Source of the DNA: an uncultured Oscillospiraceae bacterium
Lineage (GTDB): Bacteria > Bacillota > Clostridia > Oscillospirales > Oscillospiraceae
Assembly (NCBI GenBank): GCA_934631005.1
Contig: CAKTXA010000001.1
Coordinates: 1-64,000, forward strand
Length of the DNA stretch: 64,000 nt
Direction: 5' to 3'
In this document: one piece after another, positions 44,240 to 53,027 of the stretch
How the letters are laid out: every line of letters begins with the position of its first letter
How positions within the stretch are numbered: position 1 is the first letter of the stretch
Translations under genes and position numbers: made by a program
The notes under the pieces: model-generated
The model's database searches: none
What the model was told of the DNA's origin: nothing
What the model saw: the letters and a program-made list of their open reading frames with translations, nothing else

Positions 44240-44401
44240 TTTTTCTGCTGTGATTTTTATTTTTAACTATTTTGTTATTTTTTGTTCCATTTTATTCGAT
44301 AATTTATCACATTATCCGCCAAATTTGTTCCTTTTTACGCGCGTAAAAATTTTGGATTTTCAGAAAAAGTTGTCGCATTTTCGCGTTACAGCATAAAGTT
44401 C

Positions 44402-44429
44402 TTGACTTTTCACGCAAAATAGTTATAAT
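44402..44429 (+). promoter_or_regulatory. Promoter of the 3D-domain gene
   Basis: TTGACT (44402-44407), 16-bp spacer, TATAAT (44424-44429). The stretch 44240-44401 upstream is AT-rich and holds nothing else I can identify. Confidence 0.85.
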
Positions 44430-44458
44430 TCATATCATGCGGTGATTCGCATATAACT

Positions 44459-44488
44459 GTTACATATTTGTAACCGACCCGATCGGTT
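44459..44488 (+). promoter_or_regulatory. Overlapping dyads in the 3D-gene leader (possible operator)
   Basis: GTTACA-TATT-TGTAAC (44459-44474) overlaps AACCGA-CCCGA-TCGGTT (44472-44488). Two perfect 6-bp dyads lie 30-60 nt downstream of the -10; they could be operator sites or a leader hairpin switch. Confidence 0.4.
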
Positions 44489-44515
44489 GCTGTATCCAGG
44501 AAAGGAGGCTTCCCG

Positions 44516-45190
44516 ATGATGAAGTCTGATCGAAAAATCCGCCCGCTTCTTCCGGCTGCCGCCACCGCCGTGCTGCTGTGCATCTGCATCATCTCCAGCA
44601 GCATCGTCGTCGCCGTCGGCAACCAGCCCGACGTGGTGACGCCGGCGCCCGCCGCAGCCGGCGCGGCCGCCGTGCAGAGCGCCCCGGCCAGGGCCGCTGA
44701 GCCCGCCATGGAGGTCGAACTGCTCGCCGTACAGGAGGAAACGACCTTCCCCGCGACCGTGCTGGCCCAGCCCGCGCAGCCGCTGCCCATCTCGGAGGAG
44801 GATCTGCGGCAGATGGCGGCAAACGCCGAAGCCGAAGCCGCCGAGGCTGAGGCCGAAGCTGAACCCGCCGTACCGGACGATCTGGTGCTGGTCGACTACT
44901 TTACCGCCACCGCCTACTGCACGACCGGCACGACCGCCACCGGTACATATACCACCGTGAACCGCACGCTGGCCGTGAACCCGTCGATGATCCCCTACGG
45001 CACGCACGTCTGGCTGTTTTTGCAGGACGGCACGCTCGTCGGCGATTTCTACGCCGAGGATACGGGCTCGAACATGATGGCCCACCCCTACGTCATCGAC
45101 ATCTATAAGGGCGCGGATTCCTACGACGAATGTATCCAGTGGGGCGCGCAGCCCGTGAGCGTTTACGTCAGCGCATCGGAAACAAATTGA
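44516..45190 (+). CDS. Exported 3D-domain (YabE/Rpf-like) protein
   Basis: A 224-residue protein. An N-terminal TM/signal helix (about 13-34) and an Ala/Pro/Glu-rich linker (about 40-120) are followed by a C-terminal 3D domain (about 128-215) with FTATAYC, GTHVWLFLQDG and FYAEDTGSNM, the three-Asp signature of lytic-transglycosylase-like double-psi beta barrels. Probably acts on peptidoglycan outside the cell. AAAGGAGG lies 7 nt before the ATG. Directly upstream of rsmA, as yabE-like genes often are in Bacillota. Confidence 0.85.
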   Translation: MMKSDRKIRPLLPAAATAVLLCICIISSSIVVAVGNQPDVVTPAPAAAGAAAVQSAPARAAEPAMEVELLAVQEETTFPATVLAQPAQPLPISEEDLRQMAANAEAEAAEAEAEAEPAVPDDLVLVDYFTATAYCTTGTTATGTYTTVNRTLAVNPSMIPYGTHVWLFLQDGTLVGDFYAEDTGSNMMAHPYVIDIYKGADSYDECIQWGAQPVSVYVSASETN

Positions 45191-45197
45191 CTTTGGA

Positions 45198-45226
45198 TTG
45201 AAAATCCGCCTTTTGTCTGCTACAAT
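45198..45226 (+). promoter_or_regulatory. Promoter of rsmA, -10 in a terminator loop
   Basis: TTGAAA (45198-45203), 17-bp spacer, TACAAT (45221-45226). The predicted start of transcription, near 45233, leaves a very short leader before the ATG at 45250. Confidence 0.7.
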
Positions 45227-45249
45227 GGCAGAGGAAAGGCGGATTTTTT
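45202..45249 (+). terminator. Terminator after the 3D gene, overlapping the rsmA promoter
   Basis: AAATCCGCCTTT (45202-45213) pairs with AAAGGCGGATTT (45235-45246) over 12 bp around a 21-nt loop, which holds the rsmA -10 and a CTGC/GCAG inner stem; six T follow and the ATG of rsmA comes directly after. Confidence 0.75.
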
Positions 45250-46110
45250 ATGGATCTTTGTAACATCACCGAGATAAAGGCCCTGCTCGCGCGGCACGGG
45301 TTCCATTTTTCCAAGGCCAAGGGGCAGAATTTCCTCACCGCCGCGTGGGTGCCGGAGCGCATCGCGGACGAAGCGGGTGTGGATGAGACCTGCGGCGTGC
45401 TGGAGGTCGGCCCCGGCATCGGCCCGCTCACAAAGCAGCTCTGCCGCCGGGCCAAAAAGGTCGTGGCCGTTGAGGTCGATACCTCCCTCCAGCCGCTGCT
45501 GGCCGAGACGATGGCGGGCTGCGAGAATCTGGAGATCCTGTTCCGCGACATCCTCAAGACCGACATCCCCGCGCTCGTGCGCGAGGAATTCCCCGGCCTG
45601 CGCCCGATGGCGTGCGCCAATCTCCCCTATTACATCACCACGCCCATCCTCGCCGCGCTGCTGGAGAGCCGCAGCTTCTCCTCCGTCACCGTCATGGTGC
45701 AGAAGGAGGTCGCGCAGCGCATCTGCGCCCCGGCGGGCAAAAGCGAATACGGCGCGTTTTCGGTGTTCTGCCAGTACTACGCCGAGCCGCGGCTGCTGTT
45801 TGACGTGCCGCCGTCGTGCTTTATCCCGCAGCCCAAGGTCACGTCCGCCGTGCTGACGCTCCCCGTGCGCCCCGCGCCGCCGTGCCCGGTCGCGGATGAG
45901 AAGCTCTTTTTCCGCGTGGTGCGGGCGAGCTTTGCGCAGCGGCGCAAAACGCTCCTGAACGCCCTTGCCGCCGGATTCCCCGAGCTGCCAAAGGCCGAGC
46001 TGGCGGAGCTCATCGAGTCGTGCGGCTTTGCGCCCACCGTCCGCGGCGAAACGCTGGACATCCCCGCCTTCGCCGCCCTTTCAAACGCCCTCGCGGCAAG
46101 GCTCTCGTAA
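45250..46110 (+). CDS. rsmA: 16S rRNA dimethyladenosine transferase
   Basis: A 286-residue SAM-dependent enzyme that dimethylates A1518/A1519 of 16S rRNA. It shows KAKGQNFLTAAWV, the SAM motif VLEVGPGIGPLTKQL, ANLPYYITTPI (motif IV) and PQPKVTSAVL. The stop overlaps the next gene as TAATG. Confidence 0.96.
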   Translation: MDLCNITEIKALLARHGFHFSKAKGQNFLTAAWVPERIADEAGVDETCGVLEVGPGIGPLTKQLCRRAKKVVAVEVDTSLQPLLAETMAGCENLEILFRDILKTDIPALVREEFPGLRPMACANLPYYITTPILAALLESRSFSSVTVMVQKEVAQRICAPAGKSEYGAFSVFCQYYAEPRLLFDVPPSCFIPQPKVTSAVLTLPVRPAPPCPVADEKLFFRVVRASFAQRRKTLLNALAAGFPELPKAELAELIESCGFAPTVRGETLDIPAFAALSNALAARLS

Positions 46111-46460
46111 TGTACTACGTCTACGTCGTCCGCTGCCGCGACGGCAGCCTGTATACCGGCCTTGCCAAATACCTCTGCCGCCGGATGCGCGAGCACGTGG
46201 AGCGCGCCGCCGCCTGCGCCAAGTATACGCGCAGCCGCCCGGTCACGGCGCTGGAGGCCGTCTGGCGCACCGAAACGCGCAGCGCCGCGGCCTCGCTCGA
46301 GGCGCTCATCAAATCGCTCCCGCGGGCGCAGAAGCTCGCCCTCATCGCCGCGCCGGAGACGCTCCTGCCCCGCTACGCGGAGCGCCTGCCGGTGCAGGAC
46401 TATACCCCACTCCCCGGCCTGACGCTGGAGAGTTGTCTGGATAACAGCGCCATGCTGTAA
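46110..46460 (+). CDS. GIY-YIG domain protein
   Basis: A 116-residue protein with YYVYVVRCRDGSLYTGLAKYLCRRMREH: the GIY element appears as VYV and YIG as YTG, as in YhbQ/UPF0213-type single-domain members; the Arg and Glu of the active site are in the expected places. Coupled to rsmA through TAATG. UPF0213 proteins neighbour rsmA in many Bacillota; the substrate is unknown. A C-terminal extra stretch of about 35 residues is not part of the domain. Confidence 0.85.
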   Translation: MYYVYVVRCRDGSLYTGLAKYLCRRMREHVERAAACAKYTRSRPVTALEAVWRTETRSAAASLEALIKSLPRAQKLALIAAPETLLPRYAERLPVQDYTPLPGLTLESCLDNSAML

Positions 46461-46487
46461 GCGTTTGTGTTTGCAGCATGGATTTTT
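46450..46487 (+). terminator. Terminator after the GIY-YIG gene
   Basis: CCATGCTG (46450-46457) pairs with CAGCATGG (46474-46481), loop 16 nt, followed by ATTTTTG and further T. The stop codon is in the loop. Confidence 0.6.
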
Positions 46488-46501
46488 GTATTTTTTGACG
46501 A

Positions 46502-46530
46502 TTGACTTTACCGCCTGAAAGCGCTAAAGT
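46502..46530 (+). promoter_or_regulatory. Promoter of the aminotransferase gene at 46564
   Basis: TTGACT (46502-46507), 17-bp spacer, TAAAGT (46525-46530). Confidence 0.75.
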
Positions 46531-46563
46531 ATCTGCAACTTAATTCCAGAAGGGGCGATCCAT

Positions 46564-47727
46564 ATGCAGCCGCTGAGCCGACGCAGCCAACATTTTACCG
46601 ATTCCGTGATCCGCCGCATGACGCGCGTCAGTCTGTCCTGCGGCGCGATCAATCTCGCGCAGGGCTTTCCCGATTTTGACCCGCCCAAGGCCATGACGGA
46701 CCGTCTGGCGGAGCTGAGCCCGATCGGCCCGCACCAGTACCCCATCACCATGGGCGCGCCCAACTTCCGGCAGGCGCTCGCGCGCAAATGCGGCCGCTTT
46801 ATGGGCCGCACGCTCGACCCCGAGACCGAGATGGTCGTCACCATCGGCTCGACCGAGGCCATGGTCGATACGCTCTTTGCCCTCACGAACCCCGGCGACA
46901 AGATCGTGATGTTCTCGCCGTATTTTGAAAATTACCGCGCGCAGACGCTCATGGCCGACTGTGAGCCCGTGTTCGTCCCGCTCGTGCCGCCCACGTTCCG
47001 GTTTGACCCCGAGCGGCTGGAGGACGCGTTCCGCCAGCATCCCAAGGCCATCCTCATCTGCAACCCCTCCAACCCCAGCGGCAAGGTCTTTACGCTGGAC
47101 GAGCTGAAGCTCATCGCCGAGCTGTGCATCCGCTATGACGTCTACTGCATTATGGACGAGGTGTATGAGCACATCGTCTACGAGGGCCACAAGCACATCT
47201 ACATGAACAGCCTGCCCAGGATGTGGGAGCGCACGGTCAGCTGCTCGTCGCTGTCCAAGACCTATTCCGTCACCGGCTGGCGGCTGGGCTATGCCATCGC
47301 GCCGCAGCCGATCATGGACCGCATCAAGCAGTACCACGACTTCAACACCGTCGGCGCGCCCGCGCCGCTCATGGAGGCCGCCGTTGTGGGCCTTGACTTC
47401 CCGGACAGCTACTACGCCGACTTTGCCGCGCATTACGCGCATATGAAGCAGCTGTTCACCGGCGGGATGCGCGCGCTCGGCATCCCGTTCACCGACCCGG
47501 AGGGCACGTATTTCGTCCTCGCCGACATCGCGCCCTATATGAAAAAGGGCCAGTCCGACGTGGACTTCTGCCTGGAGATGGCGCAGAAGGTCGGCGTTGC
47601 GTGCGTGCCGGGCAGCTCGTTCTTCCAGGAGGACGTGAACCACATCGTCCGCCTGCACTTTGCCAAGAAAGACGAGACCCTGAACGCCGCCCTCGACCGC
47701 CTGAGCGCTCTTAAATCTCTCGCATAA
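46564..47727 (+). CDS. PLP-dependent aminotransferase, class I/II
   Basis: A 387-residue fold-type I aminotransferase. It shows INLAQGFPDFDPP, NPSNPSGKVF, and the PLP lysine in SLSKTYSVTGWRLGY. This architecture covers aspartate, kynurenine-type and methionine-specific aminotransferases; I cannot pick one. Its own promoter and a downstream terminator suggest a single-gene unit. AAGGGGCG lies ahead of the ATG. Confidence 0.88.
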   Translation: MQPLSRRSQHFTDSVIRRMTRVSLSCGAINLAQGFPDFDPPKAMTDRLAELSPIGPHQYPITMGAPNFRQALARKCGRFMGRTLDPETEMVVTIGSTEAMVDTLFALTNPGDKIVMFSPYFENYRAQTLMADCEPVFVPLVPPTFRFDPERLEDAFRQHPKAILICNPSNPSGKVFTLDELKLIAELCIRYDVYCIMDEVYEHIVYEGHKHIYMNSLPRMWERTVSCSSLSKTYSVTGWRLGYAIAPQPIMDRIKQYHDFNTVGAPAPLMEAAVVGLDFPDSYYADFAAHYAHMKQLFTGGMRALGIPFTDPEGTYFVLADIAPYMKKGQSDVDFCLEMAQKVGVACVPGSSFFQEDVNHIVRLHFAKKDETLNAALDRLSALKSLA

Positions 47728-47730
47728 AGC

Positions 47731-47762
47731 ACGGCCCCCTCCGAGAAACCGGAGGGGGCCGT
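47731..47762. terminator. Terminator between the convergent aminotransferase and CAT-like genes
   Basis: A 13-bp perfect stem ACGGCCCCCTCCG/CGGAGGGGGCCGT with a 6-nt loop, followed by TTT on the plus strand. Confidence 0.85.
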
Positions 47763-47807
47763 TTTATACCGTCGCCGGTCTATTCCGCACGCGCCGGCGC
47801 CGCGATC

Positions 47808-48437
47808 TCACGCCCATGCGATGTGCCGGATCGCCTCCTGCAGCAGCTGCAGAAAACGCCCGGCGTGCGCGCCGTCCATCTGGGTGTGGTGGAACTGAAA
47901 CGACAGCTTCAGCGTCGTCCTGAACAGTCCCCTGTGATATTTGCCCCAGATGAGAAAGGGATTGTTGAAAATGCCGCTGTTCATACCGACCGCGCCGTCG
48001 ATCTCGGCGTCCACAATGGCGGACGTGCCGATGACCATGCTGTCCGGCAGGTCGTGATTTTCGCAGTGCGCCGTGACCGCGTGCGTCAGGCGGAGATAGT
48101 CGGCGTTAAAGTGCGCAAGATCGTTTGAAAACGGCACGTCGCAGGAGCTGACCTCGCAGATCCCGTTTTTCACGATGGCATTGACTGCGATGCTGTCATA
48201 CTGCAGCAGCTCGCGCCCCACGGGGAGCGTGTAGAACTCCTTGATCTCGCTTGCCGCCTTGCCGACGCACCAGCACAGCAGCATATTGAACTTATAGCCG
48301 CGCCTGCGGCTCATCCGCAGCAGCGGCGTGACGTCCAGCGTTGTGAAGAACGTCACCATGGGGTTCGGCGCGTCCATCCAGAGTTCATACGCCTCCGCCC
48401 GGCTGCTTGTTTTCGGGTCTATCATAATCGGCTTCAT
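47808..48437 (-). CDS. CatA-like chloramphenicol acetyltransferase family protein
   Basis: A 209-residue trimer-type acyltransferase. The catalytic region HHTQMDGAHAGRF matches the HHxxxDGxHxxxF motif of CatA, and FFTTLDVTPLL and FNMLLCWCVGKAA match CAT segments. Similar proteins occur as generic chromosomal genes that do not give resistance, so substrate is open. The frame remains open upstream, but the ATG at 48437 follows GGAG by 8 nt and gives the family N-terminus. Third gene of the TetR-DUF998 cassette. Confidence 0.85.
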   Translation of the reverse strand: MKPIMIDPKTSSRAEAYELWMDAPNPMVTFFTTLDVTPLLRMSRRRGYKFNMLLCWCVGKAASEIKEFYTLPVGRELLQYDSIAVNAIVKNGICEVSSCDVPFSNDLAHFNADYLRLTHAVTAHCENHDLPDSMVIGTSAIVDAEIDGAVGMNSGIFNNPFLIWGKYHRGLFRTTLKLSFQFHHTQMDGAHAGRFLQLLQEAIRHIAWA

Positions 48438-48469
48438 GCAACACACTCCAATACGTTTCCATTTTGTCT

Positions 48470-49120
48470 TTACCGGACTGATGCGCTCCTGCGCTCCGTG
48501 CGGAACAGTTGGATGCCCAGCGCGGCGTTGAAGCCTGTGGCGGCAAAGACGCTGAAGCGCTCCACCACGCCGAAATACGCCGCCGGGACGAGCTGCATCC
48601 CGACCGCGCCGACGAGCATCATGCCAAGCGCGACGGCGGCGCAAACGCCGTAAGAGCGGCAGTCTCTGTCCTTGGCTCCGGCGATGATAATGACCGTCAG
48701 CGACACGATGGAAAGCCCCACCACCAGCGCGGTGACGGCCATGTGCATCCCGTCCTGAAACGTGCCCGCGTAGCCGCTGCTGCTGAGCGGGAACATCCGA
48801 TACCCGACCGCCGAGATCCACTCCATCGCAGCGAACAGAGAAATGCCCGTGCGCAGCAGGCGCGTTTTCTGCCCCTGGATGCCGATGCACACGGCGGTCA
48901 CGCAGACGATCTCGCACGTATTATACAGCGCGCTGAGCCGGTTCCACAGCGCGAGTGACGGCGCGTCGGCCGCGCTCAGATCGCTGACGGCCTGCGCCAT
49001 CCAGCGGTAGCCCGGATAGGCCAGCGGCGCAAATATGACCGCCGCGGCGTAGGAGAGAAAGCTGACAATGCCGAGCAGCCCCAGCTTCTGCGTCAGCGTT
49101 TTCGGCTGCGTCCGGTTCAT
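48470..49120 (-). CDS. DUF998 membrane protein
   Basis: A 216-residue protein with about six hydrophobic segments, in DUF998-type arrangement (FLSYAAAVIFAPLAYPGYRWMAQAVSDLSA near the N-terminus). The function of DUF998 is unknown. The ATG overlaps the upstream tetR stop as ATGA, so it is coupled; the CAT-like gene follows 32 nt later. Confidence 0.8.
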   Translation of the reverse strand: MNRTQPKTLTQKLGLLGIVSFLSYAAAVIFAPLAYPGYRWMAQAVSDLSAADAPSLALWNRLSALYNTCEIVCVTAVCIGIQGQKTRLLRTGISLFAAMEWISAVGYRMFPLSSSGYAGTFQDGMHMAVTALVVGLSIVSLTVIIIAGAKDRDCRSYGVCAAVALGMMLVGAVGMQLVPAAYFGVVERFSVFAATGFNAALGIQLFRTERRSASVR

Positions 49121-49764
49121 ATGGCACCGCCCCTCCGAGCATCCCCGCGGTGGACCATGCCAAAAAAGAGCGACACGTGCTTTTGGAGCTGCTGCAGGCA
49201 TTCGCCCTCCCGCTCCGGCTGGCGGTCGCAGACGCCGATGAGCGTCAGCACCGGCGCAACATACAGCATCGCCAGCGCGTCCGGGTCCTCCGCCGTGATC
49301 TCGCCCGCCGCGATCAGCGCGCGGAAAATGCCTGCGTGATAGCGCAAAATGCGCTCCACATATCGTTTGGAATACAGCGCCGCCAGCTCCGGCGAGCGGA
49401 ACTGCTCGATGGTCATCATCCGCCGGAAGCGGCTGATGACCGGGTCATGCAGCGAGTATTCGAAGATCTGCCGCACCTTTTCAAACAGCCCCTCGGCGCT
49501 GATCTCCGTAAAAACCGGAATGTCCCGCTGCGCATTCTGCACATGGATGTCGATCCGATCGGTATCCGCCTCGTACCGCGCCGCCGTGGACGCCACAAGG
49601 GCGTCAAAGATCGCCCGCTTGCTCGGAAAGTGGTTGTAGAGCGACGGGGCCTTGACGCCCACCGCCTCTGCGATCTGGCCCACGCTCACCGCGTCATACC
49701 CCTGCTCCGCAAACAGCTCCAGCGCCTTGTCCAGAATTTTCTGCTTCGTATCCTCCTGCTTCAT
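49117..49764 (-). CDS. TetR/AcrR family regulator of the DUF998-CAT cassette
   Basis: A 215-residue regulator. The N-terminal HTH is VSVGQIAEAVGVKAPSLYNHFPSKRAIF (about 26-53). The C-terminal ligand domain is not assigned. A perfect dyad lies directly downstream of its own -10 element, as expected for an autorepressor. Coupled to the DUF998 gene. Confidence 0.9.
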   Translation of the reverse strand: MKQEDTKQKILDKALELFAEQGYDAVSVGQIAEAVGVKAPSLYNHFPSKRAIFDALVASTAARYEADTDRIDIHVQNAQRDIPVFTEISAEGLFEKVRQIFEYSLHDPVISRFRRMMTIEQFRSPELAALYSKRYVERILRYHAGIFRALIAAGEITAEDPDALAMLYVAPVLTLIGVCDRQPEREGECLQQLQKHVSLFFGMVHRGDARRGGAI

Positions 49765-49779
49765 CCCAATACCTCGCTA

Positions 49780-49795
49780 ACTAACATTCGTTAGT
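49780..49795 (-). promoter_or_regulatory. TetR operator dyad
   Basis: ACTAAC-GAAT-GTTAGT, a perfect 6-bp dyad (49780-49795) immediately after the -10, covering the predicted start of transcription. Confidence 0.75.
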
Positions 49796-49798
49796 CAC

Positions 49799-49826
49799 AT
49801 TATACACACTTTCTCCCACCTGTCAA
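49799..49826 (-). promoter_or_regulatory. Promoter of the tetR-DUF998-CAT cassette
   Basis: Minus strand: perfect TTGACA (49821-49826), 16-bp spacer, TATAAT (49799-49804). Confidence 0.88.
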
Positions 49827-49834
49827 GCCCCAAA

Positions 49835-49873
49835 AACAAAAAGCAGCCCCCTCCGGCCGAGCCGGAGGGGGCT
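49835..49873 (-). terminator. Terminator after the LRR protein gene
   Basis: A 13-bp stem AGCCCCCTCCGGC/GCCGGAGGGGGCT (49845-49857 with 49861-49873), loop CGA, followed on the minus strand by GCTTTTTGTTTTTG. Confidence 0.9.
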
Positions 49874-49921
49874 GGATCATTTACTGTATAGCCGTCAAAC
49901 AGGAAACATCTCAGATATGCG

Positions 49922-52900
49922 TTACAGAGGAACTCGCTGCGCGGCGCAGACCGGGCGGCCGTCATCCAGCCATAGGAGCTTGACGCAGGCCGCGCCGGAG
50001 ACCGGCGAGGCATTAAGCGCGCTTGCCGCGTCCTGGATCGAAACGCCCAGCATACGGCCTTCGCTGGTATAAGACACGATATAGATCTGCCCCGTCATCG
50101 GATGGCAGGCAGAGAGTGCCGCCTGCCCGCTGCCGCCAAGCGAAACGGTCACGACCGCCTTGACCGTAACGGTGCAGCTTGCCGTAAAGCCGCCGTCGTC
50201 GGTCGTGGCGGTGATGGTCGTCGTCCCGGCCTTCTTGCCAAGGACCGTCCCATCCGCAGACACCTCTGCAACATCCACATCCGCAGAGGCCCAGGTGACA
50301 GCGGTCTTCTCCGCTTCAGCCAGGGCCAGCACCGTGGCGGTCAGCTTCTGAGATTCGCCGGGCTCCAGCGTCAGCGTCTGGGCGTCCAGCGCCACACCGA
50401 TGGCCCGATGCAGGTCCCATTTGATCAGCTCAAAATACTGCGAAGGCCAGTTTGCTTCCGTCCAGCCATCGGTATTTTCCATGTAGCAGATTTTCAAGCG
50501 GGAGCCTTCATTTTGGGGGAAATACGTGGAACGTGTCTGCGGAAAATCACCATAAAAGTAGACAGACTTCAGCTGCAGCATATGCCTAAATGCGTTCTCG
50601 TCGATCCTCTGAACCGTTGCAGGAACGATCACTGTATCGAGATCGCAGCAGCCGCTGAACGCGCTTTTGCCAATGATGCTTGTACCGTCTCGAACCGTGT
50701 AGGTTTCCAGCGGAGCTCCGGCAGGAAACGCGCACAGCGTGCTGTCTTCGTAAAGCGCGCCGCTGTCATCGACAGAATAATAGTCCTCCGCTGCAAAAGC
50801 TGTGATCCCGGTGCATCCGGCAAAAGCACCGCCTTGCAGGCAGACATTTTTCGGGATCGTGAGCGTTCCGCGCAAGCCGGTACAGCCAAAAAACGCCGCT
50901 TCCTCAATCGTTGCACTGAAAAGGGGCCGCGGAAGGATCAATTCAGACAGACCCGTACATTCGTAAAACGCGTGATCTCTGATCGTGTTGATCGTATCCG
51001 GCAATATCAATTTTGACAAGCCGGTACAGCCCATAAAAGCGCCCAATCTGATCTCAGATACCCCAGACGGAATGCGCAGCGTATCGGTAAGTCCGCTGCA
51101 GCCGCGGAACGACTCCTCCGCGATCGTGCGAACGCCGTCCGGGATCACCAGCTCCCCACTGAGGGCCGTGCAATTCATAAATGCCCGGATACCGATACTG
51201 GTCAGGCTCTTTGGAAGTGACAGCTCGCCGGTCAGGGCCGTACAGTTTTCGAACGCAGCATATCCGATACTGGTCAGACCGTCCGGCAAGGACACATTGG
51301 TCATTGCTGCAAAGCCATCGAAAGCATGGCTGCCGATGGAGGTAACGCCGGATTCAACTTTGACCTTATAAATGGAACCTGAATATCGGCTCCACGGTGT
51401 TGCCGTTGTTCCGCTGTAATCCGCCATTGCGCCGCTGCCGCTGACGGTGAGCGTTCCATCTTGCCCCAGTCTCCAGATCAGATCCTCTCCGCCCTCCTCT
51501 GCATCGCAAAGGCCGATCGCTACGGTATCGCCCGGCACCTCTTTCAGCGGATAATCGCACCACCACCCGCCGTCGCTCGGCCAGCCGCTCGTTCCGGATC
51601 TATAGTACACCGTTGTGCCGCTCACAAAAACTTGCTCTGTCTCTTGCGGCGCGTTCCCCAGGAAGAGGACAAGCTTGTCAAGACCTGTGCAGCCGAGAAA
51701 TGCACTTGGCAGGATCTCAGTCAAGCTCGCGGGGAAAATAAGCGTCCCCGTCAGGCCCGTGCAGTCATAGAATGCGGCGCTGCCGATGCTGGTCAGACTG
51801 TCCGGGAAAATGAGGTCGCCGGCCAACGCGGTACAGCCGTAGAATGCCTCGAACCCGATGCCGGTCAGCCCGTCCGGCAATGATATGTCGGTAATGCTTT
51901 TACAGTTATAGAACGCGCATTCCCCAATGGATGTTACGCCGGGCTCGACGATCACTTTACGGATCGCGCCTGAAAAGTCGCTCCAGGGCGCTGTCATGGT
52001 GGTGCGATCATTTGTTCTTGAATAGTCTTTCATCCGACCGCTGCCGCTGACGGTGAGCACGCCGTCTGCTGACAGCGACCATGTCAGGCCCTCCCCGCAA
52101 GTGCCGGATGCCAGCGCGTCATCACGGTTCCAAACATTCAGCGGGTATCCATTCCAGGTTTCTGTTGTGCTGTCATACGCACTGCTGTTTTTCCAGCCGC
52201 TGGCTTCGGGGCGATAATATACGCGGGTGCCGTTTCTCAGGGAAGTCGTAGTCGCGGACGGCGCATTCCCCTCAAAGAAGGCGAGCCTGCCAAAGCCGGA
52301 GCAATCCTTAAACGCATCGGACCCGATAAAGGTCAGGCTTGCAGGAAAGGTGAGCGGGCCTGTCATGTTGTAGCAGCTTAGAAAGGCACGATCACCGATC
52401 GACTCCAGGTCACTGGGGAACGCAAGGTCGCCTGTCAGACCTGTGCAGCGGCAGAATGCACCGGAACCAATACTGATCAAGCCGGAAGGGAGACTGAGCC
52501 GTGTCAGATCGCCGCACTCGGAGAACGCCGCGCCTTCAATGACTGTCACCTTATCCGGGAGCGAAAGTGTGCCTGTCAGGCCGGTGCATTCGAACGCGCC
52601 CTCCCCGATCGTAGTCAAGCGGGAGAAGCTCTCATTCGCAAATCTTATCGACTTCAGATCTTGGAATTTATAAAATGCATGCCGCCCGATGGAGCTAACG
52701 CCGTAGGCAAACACCACACTGCGGATAGAGGAAGCATAATTTTTCCAGGGCGCGGTGGTCGAGCCTGCGTAGTTAATTGTATAATTTTCCATTTCCCCGC
52801 TGCCGCTGATCTCCAGCACGCCGGTGCTGTTCAGCGACCACGTCAAATTTTCGCCGCAGGTCCCCGAGGCAACGATCCCGGTGCTCTGCGCCGCAGCGAC

Positions 52901-53005
52901 GGCTTCGGCCTGTGCGGCCGGGGACACTGCGGCGGCCGCAGCGGTCAGCGCGGCGCACAGGGCGATCAGCAGGATCAGCTTATAAACACGATTGGGTCTG
53001 CACAT
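49922..53005 (-). CDS. Secreted BspA-type leucine-rich-repeat protein with Big2 domain
   Basis: A 1027-residue surface protein. Signal peptide (about 1-32, with the hydrophobic LILLIALCAALTAAAAAV core and AQA cleavage region). Three large blocks begin with GTCGENLTWSL-type segments (around 50, 320 and 520), each followed by many 23-residue BspA/LRR_5 units such as GLTSIGYAAFENCTALTGELSLP. A Big2-type Ig-like domain (about 895-975, LTLEPGESQKLTATVL) and a final hydrophobic-core domain follow. No LPXTG is visible. Such proteins mediate adhesion to host or other bacteria. It starts 22 nt after ade and may be cotranscribed with it. GGAG lies 7 nt before the ATG. Confidence 0.88.
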   Translation of the reverse strand: MCRPNRVYKLILLIALCAALTAAAAAVSPAAQAEAVAAAQSTGIVASGTCGENLTWSLNSTGVLEISGSGEMENYTINYAGSTTAPWKNYASSIRSVVFAYGVSSIGRHAFYKFQDLKSIRFANESFSRLTTIGEGAFECTGLTGTLSLPDKVTVIEGAAFSECGDLTRLSLPSGLISIGSGAFCRCTGLTGDLAFPSDLESIGDRAFLSCYNMTGPLTFPASLTFIGSDAFKDCSGFGRLAFFEGNAPSATTTSLRNGTRVYYRPEASGWKNSSAYDSTTETWNGYPLNVWNRDDALASGTCGEGLTWSLSADGVLTVSGSGRMKDYSRTNDRTTMTAPWSDFSGAIRKVIVEPGVTSIGECAFYNCKSITDISLPDGLTGIGFEAFYGCTALAGDLIFPDSLTSIGSAAFYDCTGLTGTLIFPASLTEILPSAFLGCTGLDKLVLFLGNAPQETEQVFVSGTTVYYRSGTSGWPSDGGWWCDYPLKEVPGDTVAIGLCDAEEGGEDLIWRLGQDGTLTVSGSGAMADYSGTTATPWSRYSGSIYKVKVESGVTSIGSHAFDGFAAMTNVSLPDGLTSIGYAAFENCTALTGELSLPKSLTSIGIRAFMNCTALSGELVIPDGVRTIAEESFRGCSGLTDTLRIPSGVSEIRLGAFMGCTGLSKLILPDTINTIRDHAFYECTGLSELILPRPLFSATIEEAAFFGCTGLRGTLTIPKNVCLQGGAFAGCTGITAFAAEDYYSVDDSGALYEDSTLCAFPAGAPLETYTVRDGTSIIGKSAFSGCCDLDTVIVPATVQRIDENAFRHMLQLKSVYFYGDFPQTRSTYFPQNEGSRLKICYMENTDGWTEANWPSQYFELIKWDLHRAIGVALDAQTLTLEPGESQKLTATVLALAEAEKTAVTWASADVDVAEVSADGTVLGKKAGTTTITATTDDGGFTASCTVTVKAVVTVSLGGSGQAALSACHPMTGQIYIVSYTSEGRMLGVSIQDAASALNASPVSGAACVKLLWLDDGRPVCAAQRVPL

Positions 53006-53027
53006 ACTCTTTCTCCACAAAAACCGT

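Noticed and set aside
47808..48437. CatA-like gene as a chloramphenicol resistance determinant
   Set aside because: The catalytic motif is right, but many chromosomal relatives do not acetylate chloramphenicol; sequence alone does not justify a resistance call.
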